64,000 nt of DNA from assembly GCF_020150455.1 (NCBI RefSeq), contig NZ_CP083740.1, positions 5,911,001-5,975,000 of the forward strand, in the 5' to 3' direction. Every line of letters starts with the position of its first letter. Positions within the stretch are counted from its first letter, which is position 1. Source of the stretch: Bremerella sp. TYQ1. Its GTDB lineage: Bacteria; Planctomycetota; Planctomycetia; Pirellulales; Pirellulaceae. This document shows, piece after piece, positions 1-8,442 of the stretch. The position numbers were made by a program, and so were the translations under genes. The notes beneath the pieces were generated by a model. The model saw only the letters and a program-made list of their open reading frames with translations. It made no database searches and was not told where the DNA came from.

Positions 1-1
1 A

Positions 2-709
2 CGACCATCTTCTCGAAATCGCAACCGCGGCCGTGGTCCGGGTGGGCCAGGCGAGTTCGACGAATTCGGCGGTGGCGAAATGATGGAGCCTGAAATTGTC
101 CGAGATCCGCTCGCTGTTCGGATGGAAAGCTTGTTCCGTCGTCGTGTGAAGACGCACCTCGATCAATGCAAGCAGGGACTAGTCGGTAATACCATGCAGA
201 TTTCGGATGATGGAAGCGGTATCCGCGAAGGCATCATTCGTTATGCACAAAATGCCGAAGATCGTCAGGTTATTGTCGGTCTCGCAAAGTCAATGCTTAC
301 CATGCTGGCAACCGTCGACGACGAAGAATTGTGGGAAGATGAGCTGCTGAAGAACTCCAAGACCCGTCTAGAGGCTTTGACGGTCGCTGCACAGAAGCTC
401 GCAGCCAAAGCAGCGGTAGAAATCACGCCTCCAGATACCGACGATTCGGCTCCCGCCGATGAGGTTCCAGGGGCGATGCCAGCTGGGGATGTCCCTGGTG
501 GAGCGGATATCCCAGGCGTCGGAGCTCCTGGTGCTGACTTGCCTGGCGCGGACGTTCCAGGGGCCGATATCCCTGGTGCTGATATTCCAGGGGGTGCACC
601 TCCGGCGGATGTGCCTGGAGCTGCAGGTCCACCAGCTGATGTACCTGCGGGACCTGCCGCACCGATGGAGGACATTCCCGGTGGGGCCGCTCCTGACGTG
701 CCAAACTAG
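2..709 (+). CDS. Partial CDS: unknown protein with C-terminal PGAD-type repeats
   Basis: The frame is open from base 2 with no stop, so the gene probably begins to the left of the window; the first ATG codons inside it are at 80 and 83. The leading part (bases 2-79) encodes an Arg/Gly/Pro-rich stretch. A charged, probably helical region of about 110 residues follows. The tail, from about base 430, is a low-complexity run of PGAD(V/I/L)-like units rich in Pro, Gly, Ala and Asp, ending at TAG 707. I do not recognise a family. The acidic, proline-spaced tail suggests a flexible linker or surface segment, but this is inference. A complementary open frame under the repeat is a by-product of the repeat composition. 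Confidence 0.6.
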   Translation, partial: RPSSRNRNRGRGPGGPGEFDEFGGGEMMEPEIVRDPLAVRMESLFRRRVKTHLDQCKQGLVGNTMQISDDGSGIREGIIRYAQNAEDRQVIVGLAKSMLTMLATVDDEELWEDELLKNSKTRLEALTVAAQKLAAKAAVEITPPDTDDSAPADEVPGAMPAGDVPGGADIPGVGAPGADLPGADVPGADIPGADIPGGAPPADVPGAAGPPADVPAGPAAPMEDIPGGAAPDVPN

Positions 710-731
710 GTACGACTGATCTTGTCCTAGC

Positions 732-758
732 TGCCGCTGCCAGCTAAAAGCAGCGGCA
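732..758 (+). promoter_or_regulatory. Hairpin ending on a start codon
   Basis: A 9 bp perfect stem (TGCCGCTGC at 732-740 and GCAGCGGCA at 750-758) has a 9-base loop and ends on the A of the ATG at 758. No T-run follows, so it is not a clean terminator. It could hide the start codon, or mean that translation starts further in (ATG 800). Confidence 0.35.
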
Positions 759-3049
759 TGGTCAATCTTTACGCTTGGATAAACTCGACTTCTGCTGTCA
801 TGCTAGCAGCTACGGTAGTGGCGTTCCTTTTCGGAACCGCTGGCTGCCGTAGTGTCGTCGAAACCAAGCACGATTTGACTACGCTTACTGCTTCCTCTGC
901 TCCCGCCGAAGAATCGGACGCTGTGCAGGCAGCGGAAGTTTCCGACACACCTGAGCCCCCGCCAGCTGTTACCGCCGCAGAGACGATTCTCGCCGCAAGT
1001 GTCGTCCAAACCTCAGAGACTTCGCTTCGCCCCAAGAAGATTGAGTCACGCGGGTGGTATCTCGATCAAAGCATGCCACTTTACGAAGCGTTTCCAGCAC
1101 GGCAGTCGCGATGGAAGCACCATGCTTTGGAAGGCTTGCTCGATCAAACCGAATCGAGTGTCGAGACCCTTCGTAATGGCGCTAAGTCGGCCAAAATTGA
1201 AGTTGCCGCGACCGCGTCGATTGGCTTGGTTCGGCTTGGACATCCGCCGAAGCCCTCACGCCTCGCCGAACTTTTTCACCATCCGGATATCGCTCCGACC
1301 ACTCAGGCCGCTCTTCTTGAAGCGATGAGCCTGATGACGGGAGACAACACCAAGTCGGTCGTCGAAGGTTTGTTCAGCAATCGCAGTCAATTCTTGGATC
1401 ATGTACGTCGAACTGATGAAGACGCAGCGTCCATGTTGGAGACGCAATATTGGGCGACGCTTGCGGCCGTGTCAGAGGACATTTCTGAGGATCCTCGATT
1501 TGTGGCCAACTTCGACCAGCACAACCCAAGCGTTCAAGCCACCATTCTCGACTTACTTCTCTCGGCGCGTCATGCCTCAGCACAAACTTCCATCGACGAC
1601 TACTTTCAGTCGCTCTCGCCGGAGGCAATTCGCCGTTTAGGTCTTTGGGAGCCTTACCTGCGGAGTGTCGCCCCACTGGAAGAGCTTATTTCGCAAACGC
1701 GTTCCCCAGAGTTTCCTTCGCGTCAAAGTGCCACGATCGGGCTTGGACGAGAAGGTTCTGCAGCCGCCCAGGCCATGCTCGAACGAGTCACCGAAAACGA
1801 CCCTACTTTAGTGCAAGTCGCGTCTGTTTTTGCATGGAGCCTTGTCCAGCAGCATGAGGCCTGGGAACGTTTGGCGGAAGCAAGTTCGTGGCGTGTGCGA
1901 AAAGCAGTCGCTCAGTGGATTCCGCTCGAACCGCGGAATCAAGCGATCATTGCAAAATTGAAAGACGACAACAGCCATCAAGTGCGTGCGACCATCGAGA
2001 AACGTTCGCCGGAACTCGTCGGCAGTGTAGCGACAGAAGAAGCAAAGAAATCGACCGTCAAGCAGAGCGAAGTGGTTGAGCTCGACGCGGATCAAGTTGT
2101 GGAAATTCTCGATTGGATCGAACAGGCCCAGTTCGGCGAAAAAGAATCCGTTCGTTCCGAGGCACGTAGGCAACTTTTGTTGCAGCCCAATAAGGTACTC
2201 GCGGCCGTTGAGAAAACGGCCAAGCCTTTGTCGAAGTACGATAATACGTATCTCTTCGACGTATTGCTTCCGCAGTGCGATCCTGTTTATCAGCATGTGC
2301 AAGAAGCGATTTCGGGGAATCCTCGCTTGAGTCTTTCAGCGTTGCGATCGCTTGAGCAACATGCTCGTAGTACCCAATTGCCGGAGTTGGTTGTTTGGCG
2401 CCTGAGTTATCACGTGGAGAGTTTCACGGCGATGACCTGGCCCGCGGTTATGTCGGTAATTCAAGACGACGGTCGCGAGCCGGCACAAAATATAACACGG
2501 CGTGCATTGGCCCATGATAATCCGGCCGTTCGCATGGAGGCCTATCAGCATGTAAGCGACTTCCCAATGGCAGACGTGGTTTCGCCAATCGCCGATGGTC
2601 TGCAGCATGAAGTTCCCGGCGTACGAATCGCTGCGATTAACGCGTTAAGTCGATTGGATGCAGAACTAGATCCGAATCTCTTTGTCGCTTGCCTTACCGA
2701 TCGTGATGTCGATGTGCAGTTGGCTGCATGTGAATCGCTTGAATTGATCGGAGATGAACGTGGCATTAACCATCTATACCGGATGACCTACTCTTCGTCG
2801 AAGACTGTTCGATTAAAGGCTGTCCAGGCAATTTCTCTTAGAAAGAAGTCCTCTGATGTGCCGGTTCTGATACGACTTTTGGATGACGATACCTCCATTC
2901 GATCGACCGCCTTAGACGGACTGTCCAGTATTGTGCCCCTGGAAGAGCATCCCAAGGGGATTTCACGTACGACACCTCTTGAAGCCAAATGTGCCGCCTG
3001 GAAAAAGTGGTTTGATCGGCAGGACACCCTCTCGACAGGCAATTTCTAA
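758..3049 (+). CDS. HEAT-repeat lipoprotein
   Basis: A 763-residue protein with an N-terminal hydrophobic segment ending in a lipobox-like GTAGC, with Cys at residue 30. It is therefore predicted to be exported and lipid-anchored. A variable Ala/Glu/Pro-rich linker follows, then many alpha-helical repeats. The last about 200 residues show regular HEAT-type units, with spaced phrases such as AINALSRLDAELD, ACESLELIGDERG and ALDGLSSIVPLEE. HEAT repeats are protein-binding scaffolds; the partner is unknown. It starts 48 bases after the preceding gene, behind a hairpin and without a clear ribosome site; ATG 800 is an alternative start but would remove the front of the signal sequence. No enzymatic motif is visible. 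Confidence 0.8.
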   Translation: MVNLYAWINSTSAVMLAATVVAFLFGTAGCRSVVETKHDLTTLTASSAPAEESDAVQAAEVSDTPEPPPAVTAAETILAASVVQTSETSLRPKKIESRGWYLDQSMPLYEAFPARQSRWKHHALEGLLDQTESSVETLRNGAKSAKIEVAATASIGLVRLGHPPKPSRLAELFHHPDIAPTTQAALLEAMSLMTGDNTKSVVEGLFSNRSQFLDHVRRTDEDAASMLETQYWATLAAVSEDISEDPRFVANFDQHNPSVQATILDLLLSARHASAQTSIDDYFQSLSPEAIRRLGLWEPYLRSVAPLEELISQTRSPEFPSRQSATIGLGREGSAAAQAMLERVTENDPTLVQVASVFAWSLVQQHEAWERLAEASSWRVRKAVAQWIPLEPRNQAIIAKLKDDNSHQVRATIEKRSPELVGSVATEEAKKSTVKQSEVVELDADQVVEILDWIEQAQFGEKESVRSEARRQLLLQPNKVLAAVEKTAKPLSKYDNTYLFDVLLPQCDPVYQHVQEAISGNPRLSLSALRSLEQHARSTQLPELVVWRLSYHVESFTAMTWPAVMSVIQDDGREPAQNITRRALAHDNPAVRMEAYQHVSDFPMADVVSPIADGLQHEVPGVRIAAINALSRLDAELDPNLFVACLTDRDVDVQLAACESLELIGDERGINHLYRMTYSSSKTVRLKAVQAISLRKKSSDVPVLIRLLDDDTSIRSTALDGLSSIVPLEEHPKGISRTTPLEAKCAAWKKWFDRQDTLSTGNF

Positions 3050-3093
3050 CCGACACCGGTCTGCCCTACTCAACGCTGGTCGCTTCAGCGCGT

Positions 3094-3099
3094 TATAAT
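3094..3099 (+). promoter_or_regulatory. Possible -10 box before the fatty acid oxidation genes
   Basis: A perfect TATAAT lies 68 bases before the fadJ-type start. No good -35 hexamer is seen at 16-18 bases, so this is only a candidate promoter for the fadJ-fadA-ligase block. Confidence 0.3.
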
Positions 3100-3166
3100 T
3101 CCACCGTCAGGGAGCACCCCGCATGTATGGCTCCCCCAAGATAGTTACGCGGCCGAATTCCAGATA

Positions 3167-5356
3167 ATGGCGACGGCCCGGGACGAAACGGACGGAGACA
3201 TGGCCTCGAATCCCAGCATCCAGCTAAGCTTCCCCGAAAAGGACATCGCGCGTCTCACGTTCGACCTGCCTGGCAAAGGCGCGAACATTCTGAGTCGGCC
3301 TGTGATGGAAGAGTTGGCAAACCATCTTGATACGCTTGCTGAGCGAGACGACATCGTCGGGGTCGTCATTGATTCGGCCAAACCAAGCATCTTTATTGCC
3401 GGTGCCGATATCAACGAGTTTGCTGCTTCCATGGAAGTGGATGAAAAACGGACGTTCGAGATGTGTCGGTGGGGGCAGAAACTGTTCGGTCGCCTACACG
3501 CTTATCCCTGGGTCACAGTCGCCGCGATCAATGGGACTTGTGTTGGCGGTGGAACCGAGTTGGCCCTGGGTTGCGATCGTCGAATCGTTACCACTCATGA
3601 AAAAACGGAAATTGGACTTCCGGAAGTCAAGCTCGGCATTTATCCCGGTTGGGGTGGAACGGTTCGCTTGTCCCGACTTGTCGGCCTGGGCAACGCCGTA
3701 AAGATGATCACCTCTGGCGAAAGCGTCTCTCCCCGAAAAGCCCTGGGACAAGGCCTAGCGGACGATATGGTGGCAACCGATGAGTTGGTGCCTGCCGCGA
3801 TCCGCATGATCCGTGAAGAACAAGAGACGAAGCAATACCTGAGCGATCGTGCCCAGCGGATCAAGCCAATCCAAATCAATGAAACAGAACTTGGATTCCT
3901 GGGCGCTACGGCGTCGGCCTATATCCAACAGCAAACCAAGGGACAGTATCCAGCGCCCTTAGCGGCCTTAGAAACGCTGCTCGGTGGGGCCATGGTCGAT
4001 GCGGAATCGGCCCTGGAAGCCGAAGCTCAAGGGATGGCGAAGCTGTTCGGCACTCCGGTCAACGCAGCGTTGATCAATGTCTTTCTGTTGACCGATCGGA
4101 ACAAGAAAGACAGCGGGATCGAAGGTGACGGCCCAAAGCCGAAAAAGTTGGAATCTGCCAGCGTGATCGGGGCCGGAATCATGGGTAGTGGTATTGCCGC
4201 TGCCAATCTGAAACGCGGCCTGACGGTAACACTGAATGATGCCAACGCAGAAGCCTTGGAACGAGGCGCGAGCGCAGTCTTAGATGAAGTCTCGTTCGAC
4301 AAGGACACCCGCTCAAAGAGCGTCGAGCGTGCAATCCACTATGCTGGGCGTCTGCGGAGTACGACTAGTGGAGACGAATTGCTCGACTCCGACATCATTA
4401 TTGAAGCGGTCGTTGAGAACCTGGAACTCAAACGAAAAATCTTCGCCGGACTCGAAGAGAAATTACCTGAGTCAACGATTCTAGCAAGCAATACATCAAC
4501 CCTGCCGATCACGAAGCTCGCCGAAAAATTAGAGCACCCCGAGCGATTTGTCGGTATTCACTTCTTCAATCCCGTCCGCAAGATGAAGTTGGTCGAAGTG
4601 ATTCGCGGTGAACAAACTTCGGACGAGACAGCCGCAACCGCGGTCGCATATGCCAAGGGACTCGGCAAGTTCCCGATTGTCGTGAACGATGGCCCCGGTT
4701 TTCTCGTCAATCGATTGCTGTTCCCTTACATGAATGAAGCAACTCAGCTTCTTCAAGATGGCGTCGACATGAAGCGGATCGACAAAGTTGCCGTCAAGTT
4801 TGGTATGCCGATGGGGCCGATCGCTTTGTACGACATGGTCGGGATCGATACGTCGTTCTACGCTGGCCGAACGATGTACGATGCTTTCCCGGATCGCACG
4901 CTGGTCTCGCCGATCTTGCCGGCGTTGATCAAGAATGAACGAATGGGCACGAAAAAGGGGTACGGGTTCTACAACCACGAAAAGAAGAAGGGCCGCCCTG
5001 AACCTGATCCAATGGCCCTTGAGTTGATCGCCAAGTACGTCGACAAGCCAGAGCGAGAGATCACAGACGAGGAAATCCAACATCGCTTGATTTTGCCAAT
5101 GCTGCTCGAAGCGACGCGTGCTCTCGACGAAGGCGTTGTGAGAGATCCACGCGATGTCGATTTAGGGTTGATCTTTGGTATCGGCTTCCCGCCCTTTAAG
5201 GGAGGTCTACTGTTCTGGGCAGACACGATCGGAGCGAAGGCTTTGGTCGAATGGCTTAAGCCGCTCGAAGAACTCGGGCCTCGTTTTGCTGCCACGGAAA
5301 TGCTGCTGGAAATGGCAAAGCAGGACAGTAAGTTTTACGATCGAACCTCGGACTAA
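3167..5356 (+). CDS. fadJ: Fatty acid oxidation complex alpha subunit (enoyl-CoA hydratase/3-hydroxyacyl-CoA dehydrogenase)
   Basis: A 729-residue bifunctional beta-oxidation enzyme. The N-terminal crotonase half has the oxyanion-hole motifs GADINEF (about residue 73) and GTCVGGGTELALG (about 124), plus GLPEVKLGIYPGWGGT with its catalytic-type Glu. The C-terminal half begins near residue 330 with the NAD-binding motif VIGAGIMGSG and continues with NTSTLPI and HFFNPVRKM, typical of 3-hydroxyacyl-CoA dehydrogenase. The enzyme hydrates trans-2-enoyl-CoA and oxidises the product to 3-ketoacyl-CoA. Length matches FadJ/FadB. ATG 3200 is an alternative start, because the first 11 residues are not family-like. 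The thiolase gene follows after 30 bases. Choosing fadJ over fadB is a judgement. Confidence 0.93.
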   Translation: MATARDETDGDMASNPSIQLSFPEKDIARLTFDLPGKGANILSRPVMEELANHLDTLAERDDIVGVVIDSAKPSIFIAGADINEFAASMEVDEKRTFEMCRWGQKLFGRLHAYPWVTVAAINGTCVGGGTELALGCDRRIVTTHEKTEIGLPEVKLGIYPGWGGTVRLSRLVGLGNAVKMITSGESVSPRKALGQGLADDMVATDELVPAAIRMIREEQETKQYLSDRAQRIKPIQINETELGFLGATASAYIQQQTKGQYPAPLAALETLLGGAMVDAESALEAEAQGMAKLFGTPVNAALINVFLLTDRNKKDSGIEGDGPKPKKLESASVIGAGIMGSGIAAANLKRGLTVTLNDANAEALERGASAVLDEVSFDKDTRSKSVERAIHYAGRLRSTTSGDELLDSDIIIEAVVENLELKRKIFAGLEEKLPESTILASNTSTLPITKLAEKLEHPERFVGIHFFNPVRKMKLVEVIRGEQTSDETAATAVAYAKGLGKFPIVVNDGPGFLVNRLLFPYMNEATQLLQDGVDMKRIDKVAVKFGMPMGPIALYDMVGIDTSFYAGRTMYDAFPDRTLVSPILPALIKNERMGTKKGYGFYNHEKKKGRPEPDPMALELIAKYVDKPEREITDEEIQHRLILPMLLEATRALDEGVVRDPRDVDLGLIFGIGFPPFKGGLLFWADTIGAKALVEWLKPLEELGPRFAATEMLLEMAKQDSKFYDRTSD

Positions 5357-5386
5357 CGGCTCGGCGAAGAGAGAGAAAGCATCATC

Positions 5387-6547
5387 ATGAATCAGGCGGT
5401 AATCATTGACTGTGTCCGAACGCCGATCGGTCGTGCCCATCCAGAACGTGGGTACTATCGCGATGTGCGGAGCGACGATTTGGCCGTGCATTGCGTGCAA
5501 GCTTTGATCGAGCGTACCGGAGTTGATCCGAACGACATCGATGACGTCTTGTTCGGCAATACCCAGCAAACGTTAGAGCAAGGGCTGAACGTCGCGCGAA
5601 TCATTGCATTGACGGCTGGGCTTCCCGTCACTGCGGCAGGCGCAACGATCAACCGACTTTGCGGCAGTAGCTTACAGGCATTGAATCAGGCAGCTCACAG
5701 TATTATCGCCGGCGCGGAAGATGTGCAGATTGTCGGTGGTCTGGAACATATGACGCATGTCCCGATGGATCATGCGATCGACGTTAATCCAAAGCTGTTT
5801 CATCACACCTCGGAAGCCGCGCTCCACATGGGGATCACGGCCGAGTTTCTCGCGCAGACGCAAGGAATCACGCGAAAGGATCAAGACGAGTTCGCCTTGG
5901 CCAGTCATCAAAAAGCGGTCGCTGCATTCAATCAAGGGAAGTTCACGCAGGAAATCATTCCCACCCATGGACGCGACGAAGATGGCCAGCGGCATCTCCT
6001 GACGCGGGATCAATGTGTTCGCGAAGATACCAGCTTGGAAGCACTTTCCGCGTTGCGGCCCGTATTTATGCCAGATGGCGGAACGGTCACTGCCGGGAAT
6101 GCATCGCCAATCAACGACGGTGCTTGTGCCATGTTGATGATGTCGGAAGAGACTGCAAAACGCCTGGATCTTAAGCCAATGGCACGAGTGGTCGCCACCG
6201 CCGTAGCAGGTGTCGAACCTTCGGTAATGGGAACCGGGCCCATTCCTGCGACGCAGAAAGCTCTTAAGCGAGCCGGTATGACGCTGGATCAGATCGATGT
6301 GATCGAACTGAACGAAGCGTTTGCTGCACAGTCGTTGGCTTGTATTCGAGGCTTGGAACTTGACGTCGACAAAGTGAACGTGCATGGGGGAGCAATCGCG
6401 ATTGGGCACCCACTGGGCTGCTCAGGCGCCCGTATCAGCACGACGCTCTTGCATGCAATGAAAGATCGAAATGCTCGTTTTGGTCTCGCCACGATGTGCA
6501 TCGGTGTAGGGCAGGGGATCGCAACGATCTTCGAGCGAATCGACTAG
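5387..6547 (+). CDS. fadA: Acetyl-CoA C-acyltransferase (thiolase, beta subunit)
   Basis: A 386-residue thiolase that cleaves 3-ketoacyl-CoA with CoA to release acetyl-CoA, the last step of beta-oxidation. The nucleophilic Cys is at about residue 92 in NRLCGSSLQAL, the catalytic His near 341 in AIGHPLGCSGAR, and the second Cys near 371 in MCIGVGQG. Length and residue spacing match FadA. It lies 30 bases after the fadJ-type gene and 17 bases before an acyl-CoA ligase gene, so the three are probably one transcript. An acetyl-CoA acetyltransferase of biosynthetic type is a less likely reading because of the partner gene. Confidence 0.93.
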   Translation: MNQAVIIDCVRTPIGRAHPERGYYRDVRSDDLAVHCVQALIERTGVDPNDIDDVLFGNTQQTLEQGLNVARIIALTAGLPVTAAGATINRLCGSSLQALNQAAHSIIAGAEDVQIVGGLEHMTHVPMDHAIDVNPKLFHHTSEAALHMGITAEFLAQTQGITRKDQDEFALASHQKAVAAFNQGKFTQEIIPTHGRDEDGQRHLLTRDQCVREDTSLEALSALRPVFMPDGGTVTAGNASPINDGACAMLMMSEETAKRLDLKPMARVVATAVAGVEPSVMGTGPIPATQKALKRAGMTLDQIDVIELNEAFAAQSLACIRGLELDVDKVNVHGGAIAIGHPLGCSGARISTTLLHAMKDRNARFGLATMCIGVGQGIATIFERID

Positions 6548-6564
6548 CTGCCTGAGGTTCTCGT

Positions 6565-8283
6565 ATGGAAACGGGGGAAGAAGTCTTTCGACATGCGTCG
6601 ATAGCATCGATGTTTCTCGACCGTGTCCGAACCGACCCGGATAAGCCGGCGCTTTGTTCCAAGGCCCAGGATGCCAGCGATTTCACATGGGTGACGTGGG
6701 CTGATCTGCTTCGCGATGTCTACGCGAGTGTCGTTTTGTACGAACGGCTCGAGGAATTTCAGCCTGGTGATCGCGTTGTTCAAATTCGCGATAACAGCCG
6801 CCAATGGATCACGTTCGATCTCGCCACCATGTTTCTCAAATGGTGGCACGTGCCTTTGAGTTCCCATCTTTCAAACGATCAAGTCGTCGCGATTGCTCGG
6901 CATTGCAAGCCGGCGATGATCATTGCGAACCCGAAAGCAATACGCCAACATTTGCTTGCGCTGCATGATGATTCAGTTTGCTGGACCGTTGTCGACGACG
7001 AAAGCGATGATCCCCTAGCCGATCCTGCTGCCTCCTTGGATGAGGTGGTTCGTGCGACATCGATTGACGAAATGCTTTCGTTTCTGCAGGAAAAAGTAGA
7101 TGCATTGAATCCCGACGACGTCTGTTCGCTCGTCTACACCTCAGGGACGACTGGTACACCGAAAGGCGTCATGCTTTCGCATCGCAATTTGGCATTCGAT
7201 GCCTCGGCCGTCGTGCATGCCTACCAAGAGAAACCAGCGGACAAACGTCTCAGCTTTCTGCCGTTCAGTCATTTATACGCACGAACTTGCGACGTCTATA
7301 CCTGGATTGCACGTGGGTCGCAGTTGGTGTTGGCCAAGTCTCGAGATACGATCCTGGCCGATTGTCAGGCCACACAGCCGACGCTGATTAACGGTGTCCC
7401 TTACTTTTATCAGAAAGTTGCCGAGGGACTGAAAGCAAAGGGGATGTTGGACATCGACAACTCACTTTGCAATGCCTTGGGTGGTGAAATCCGCATGTGC
7501 GCCAGTGGCGGTGCTCCGTTGACGACTTGGACAATCGATGAATACCAAAACCAAAGCATTACCATCTTGGAAGGTTATGGACTGACCGAGTCTTCTCCCG
7601 TCATTACCGTTTCCACCGAGAACGCCCATCGAACCGGAAGCGTTGGTAAGCCAATTCACGGTGTCGAAATTCGGGTAACAAAAGATGGCGAAGTCGAAAC
7701 GCGTGGTCCGCACGTGATGCAGGGTTACTACGACGACGAAGCTGCCACAAACGAAATCATGGATGGAGAATGGCTTCGTACCGGCGATCTCGGGCAGATT
7801 GACGATGATGGGTTTCTCTGGATCACGGGTCGTCAAAAAGAGATGCTCGTCCTTTCAACCGGAAGAAAGGTCAATCCGTCGACCCTCGAACTGGCGATCA
7901 GTAGTGATCCGCTTGTCGCTCAAGTAGTCGTTTGCGGCGAAGGGGAGAAATGCTTGTCGGCATTGATCGTTCCCCAACCGGAGCAACTGCGAGCGCGAAT
8001 CAAAGAGGCCAGGCTCTGGGTCTTTTCCAAGCGACAAGCATTGGCTCATCCCCGAGTCCGGGCCTGGTACCGAGAGGTTATCGACCGACAACTTGCCGAT
8101 CGTGCCGATTTCGAGCAAATCGGTCACTTCACCATTTTGGGCCAAGGTTTTACTCCAGAAACAGGCGAAATGACCCCCAAGCTAAGTCTTCGCCGAAATA
8201 CGATCGCGGAAAATTATCGTGGGCTGATCCAACAAATGTACAAGCCGCGGAAAGTGTCGTGGTTCCCGTGGCAGAGGCGATAG
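6565..8283 (+). CDS. AMP-dependent long-chain acyl-CoA synthetase/ligase
   Basis: A 572-residue member of the acyl-adenylate family, likely to activate fatty acids to acyl-CoA with ATP. The P-loop-like motif YTSGTTGTPKG begins near residue 191, GYGLTESSPV marks the A5 region, and WLRTGDLGQID and ITGRQKEM mark the hinge between the two domains. It follows the thiolase by 17 bases, which supports a role in feeding the beta-oxidation block (FadD-like). Substrate length cannot be read from the sequence. The 159 bases after it hold no clear signal. Confidence 0.88.
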   Translation: METGEEVFRHASIASMFLDRVRTDPDKPALCSKAQDASDFTWVTWADLLRDVYASVVLYERLEEFQPGDRVVQIRDNSRQWITFDLATMFLKWWHVPLSSHLSNDQVVAIARHCKPAMIIANPKAIRQHLLALHDDSVCWTVVDDESDDPLADPAASLDEVVRATSIDEMLSFLQEKVDALNPDDVCSLVYTSGTTGTPKGVMLSHRNLAFDASAVVHAYQEKPADKRLSFLPFSHLYARTCDVYTWIARGSQLVLAKSRDTILADCQATQPTLINGVPYFYQKVAEGLKAKGMLDIDNSLCNALGGEIRMCASGGAPLTTWTIDEYQNQSITILEGYGLTESSPVITVSTENAHRTGSVGKPIHGVEIRVTKDGEVETRGPHVMQGYYDDEAATNEIMDGEWLRTGDLGQIDDDGFLWITGRQKEMLVLSTGRKVNPSTLELAISSDPLVAQVVVCGEGEKCLSALIVPQPEQLRARIKEARLWVFSKRQALAHPRVRAWYREVIDRQLADRADFEQIGHFTILGQGFTPETGEMTPKLSLRRNTIAENYRGLIQQMYKPRKVSWFPWQRR

Positions 8284-8442
8284 TTGTAAGATGCTTTCTG
8301 GAAGGTGTTTACGTCAACATGTGCCGATTGTTGGAGCGCCTTTCATCGATATGTAAGGTAGAGTTAGTTAGCTTGGATGCAGTGTTAATGGGGGTGTGTC
8401 TCTCATTACGAACCACTTCAATCTGTCGCGGGAGCAGCAACG

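Noticed and set aside
265..675. A Ser/Gly/Pro-rich frame antisense to the PGAD repeats
   Set aside because: It mirrors the repeat on the opposite strand and lacks a ribosome site.
2..709. CRISPR-like repeat reading of the PGAD-coding array
   Set aside because: The units are short, imperfect and in frame, with no spacers; a protein repeat explains them. No CRISPR array was seen elsewhere either.
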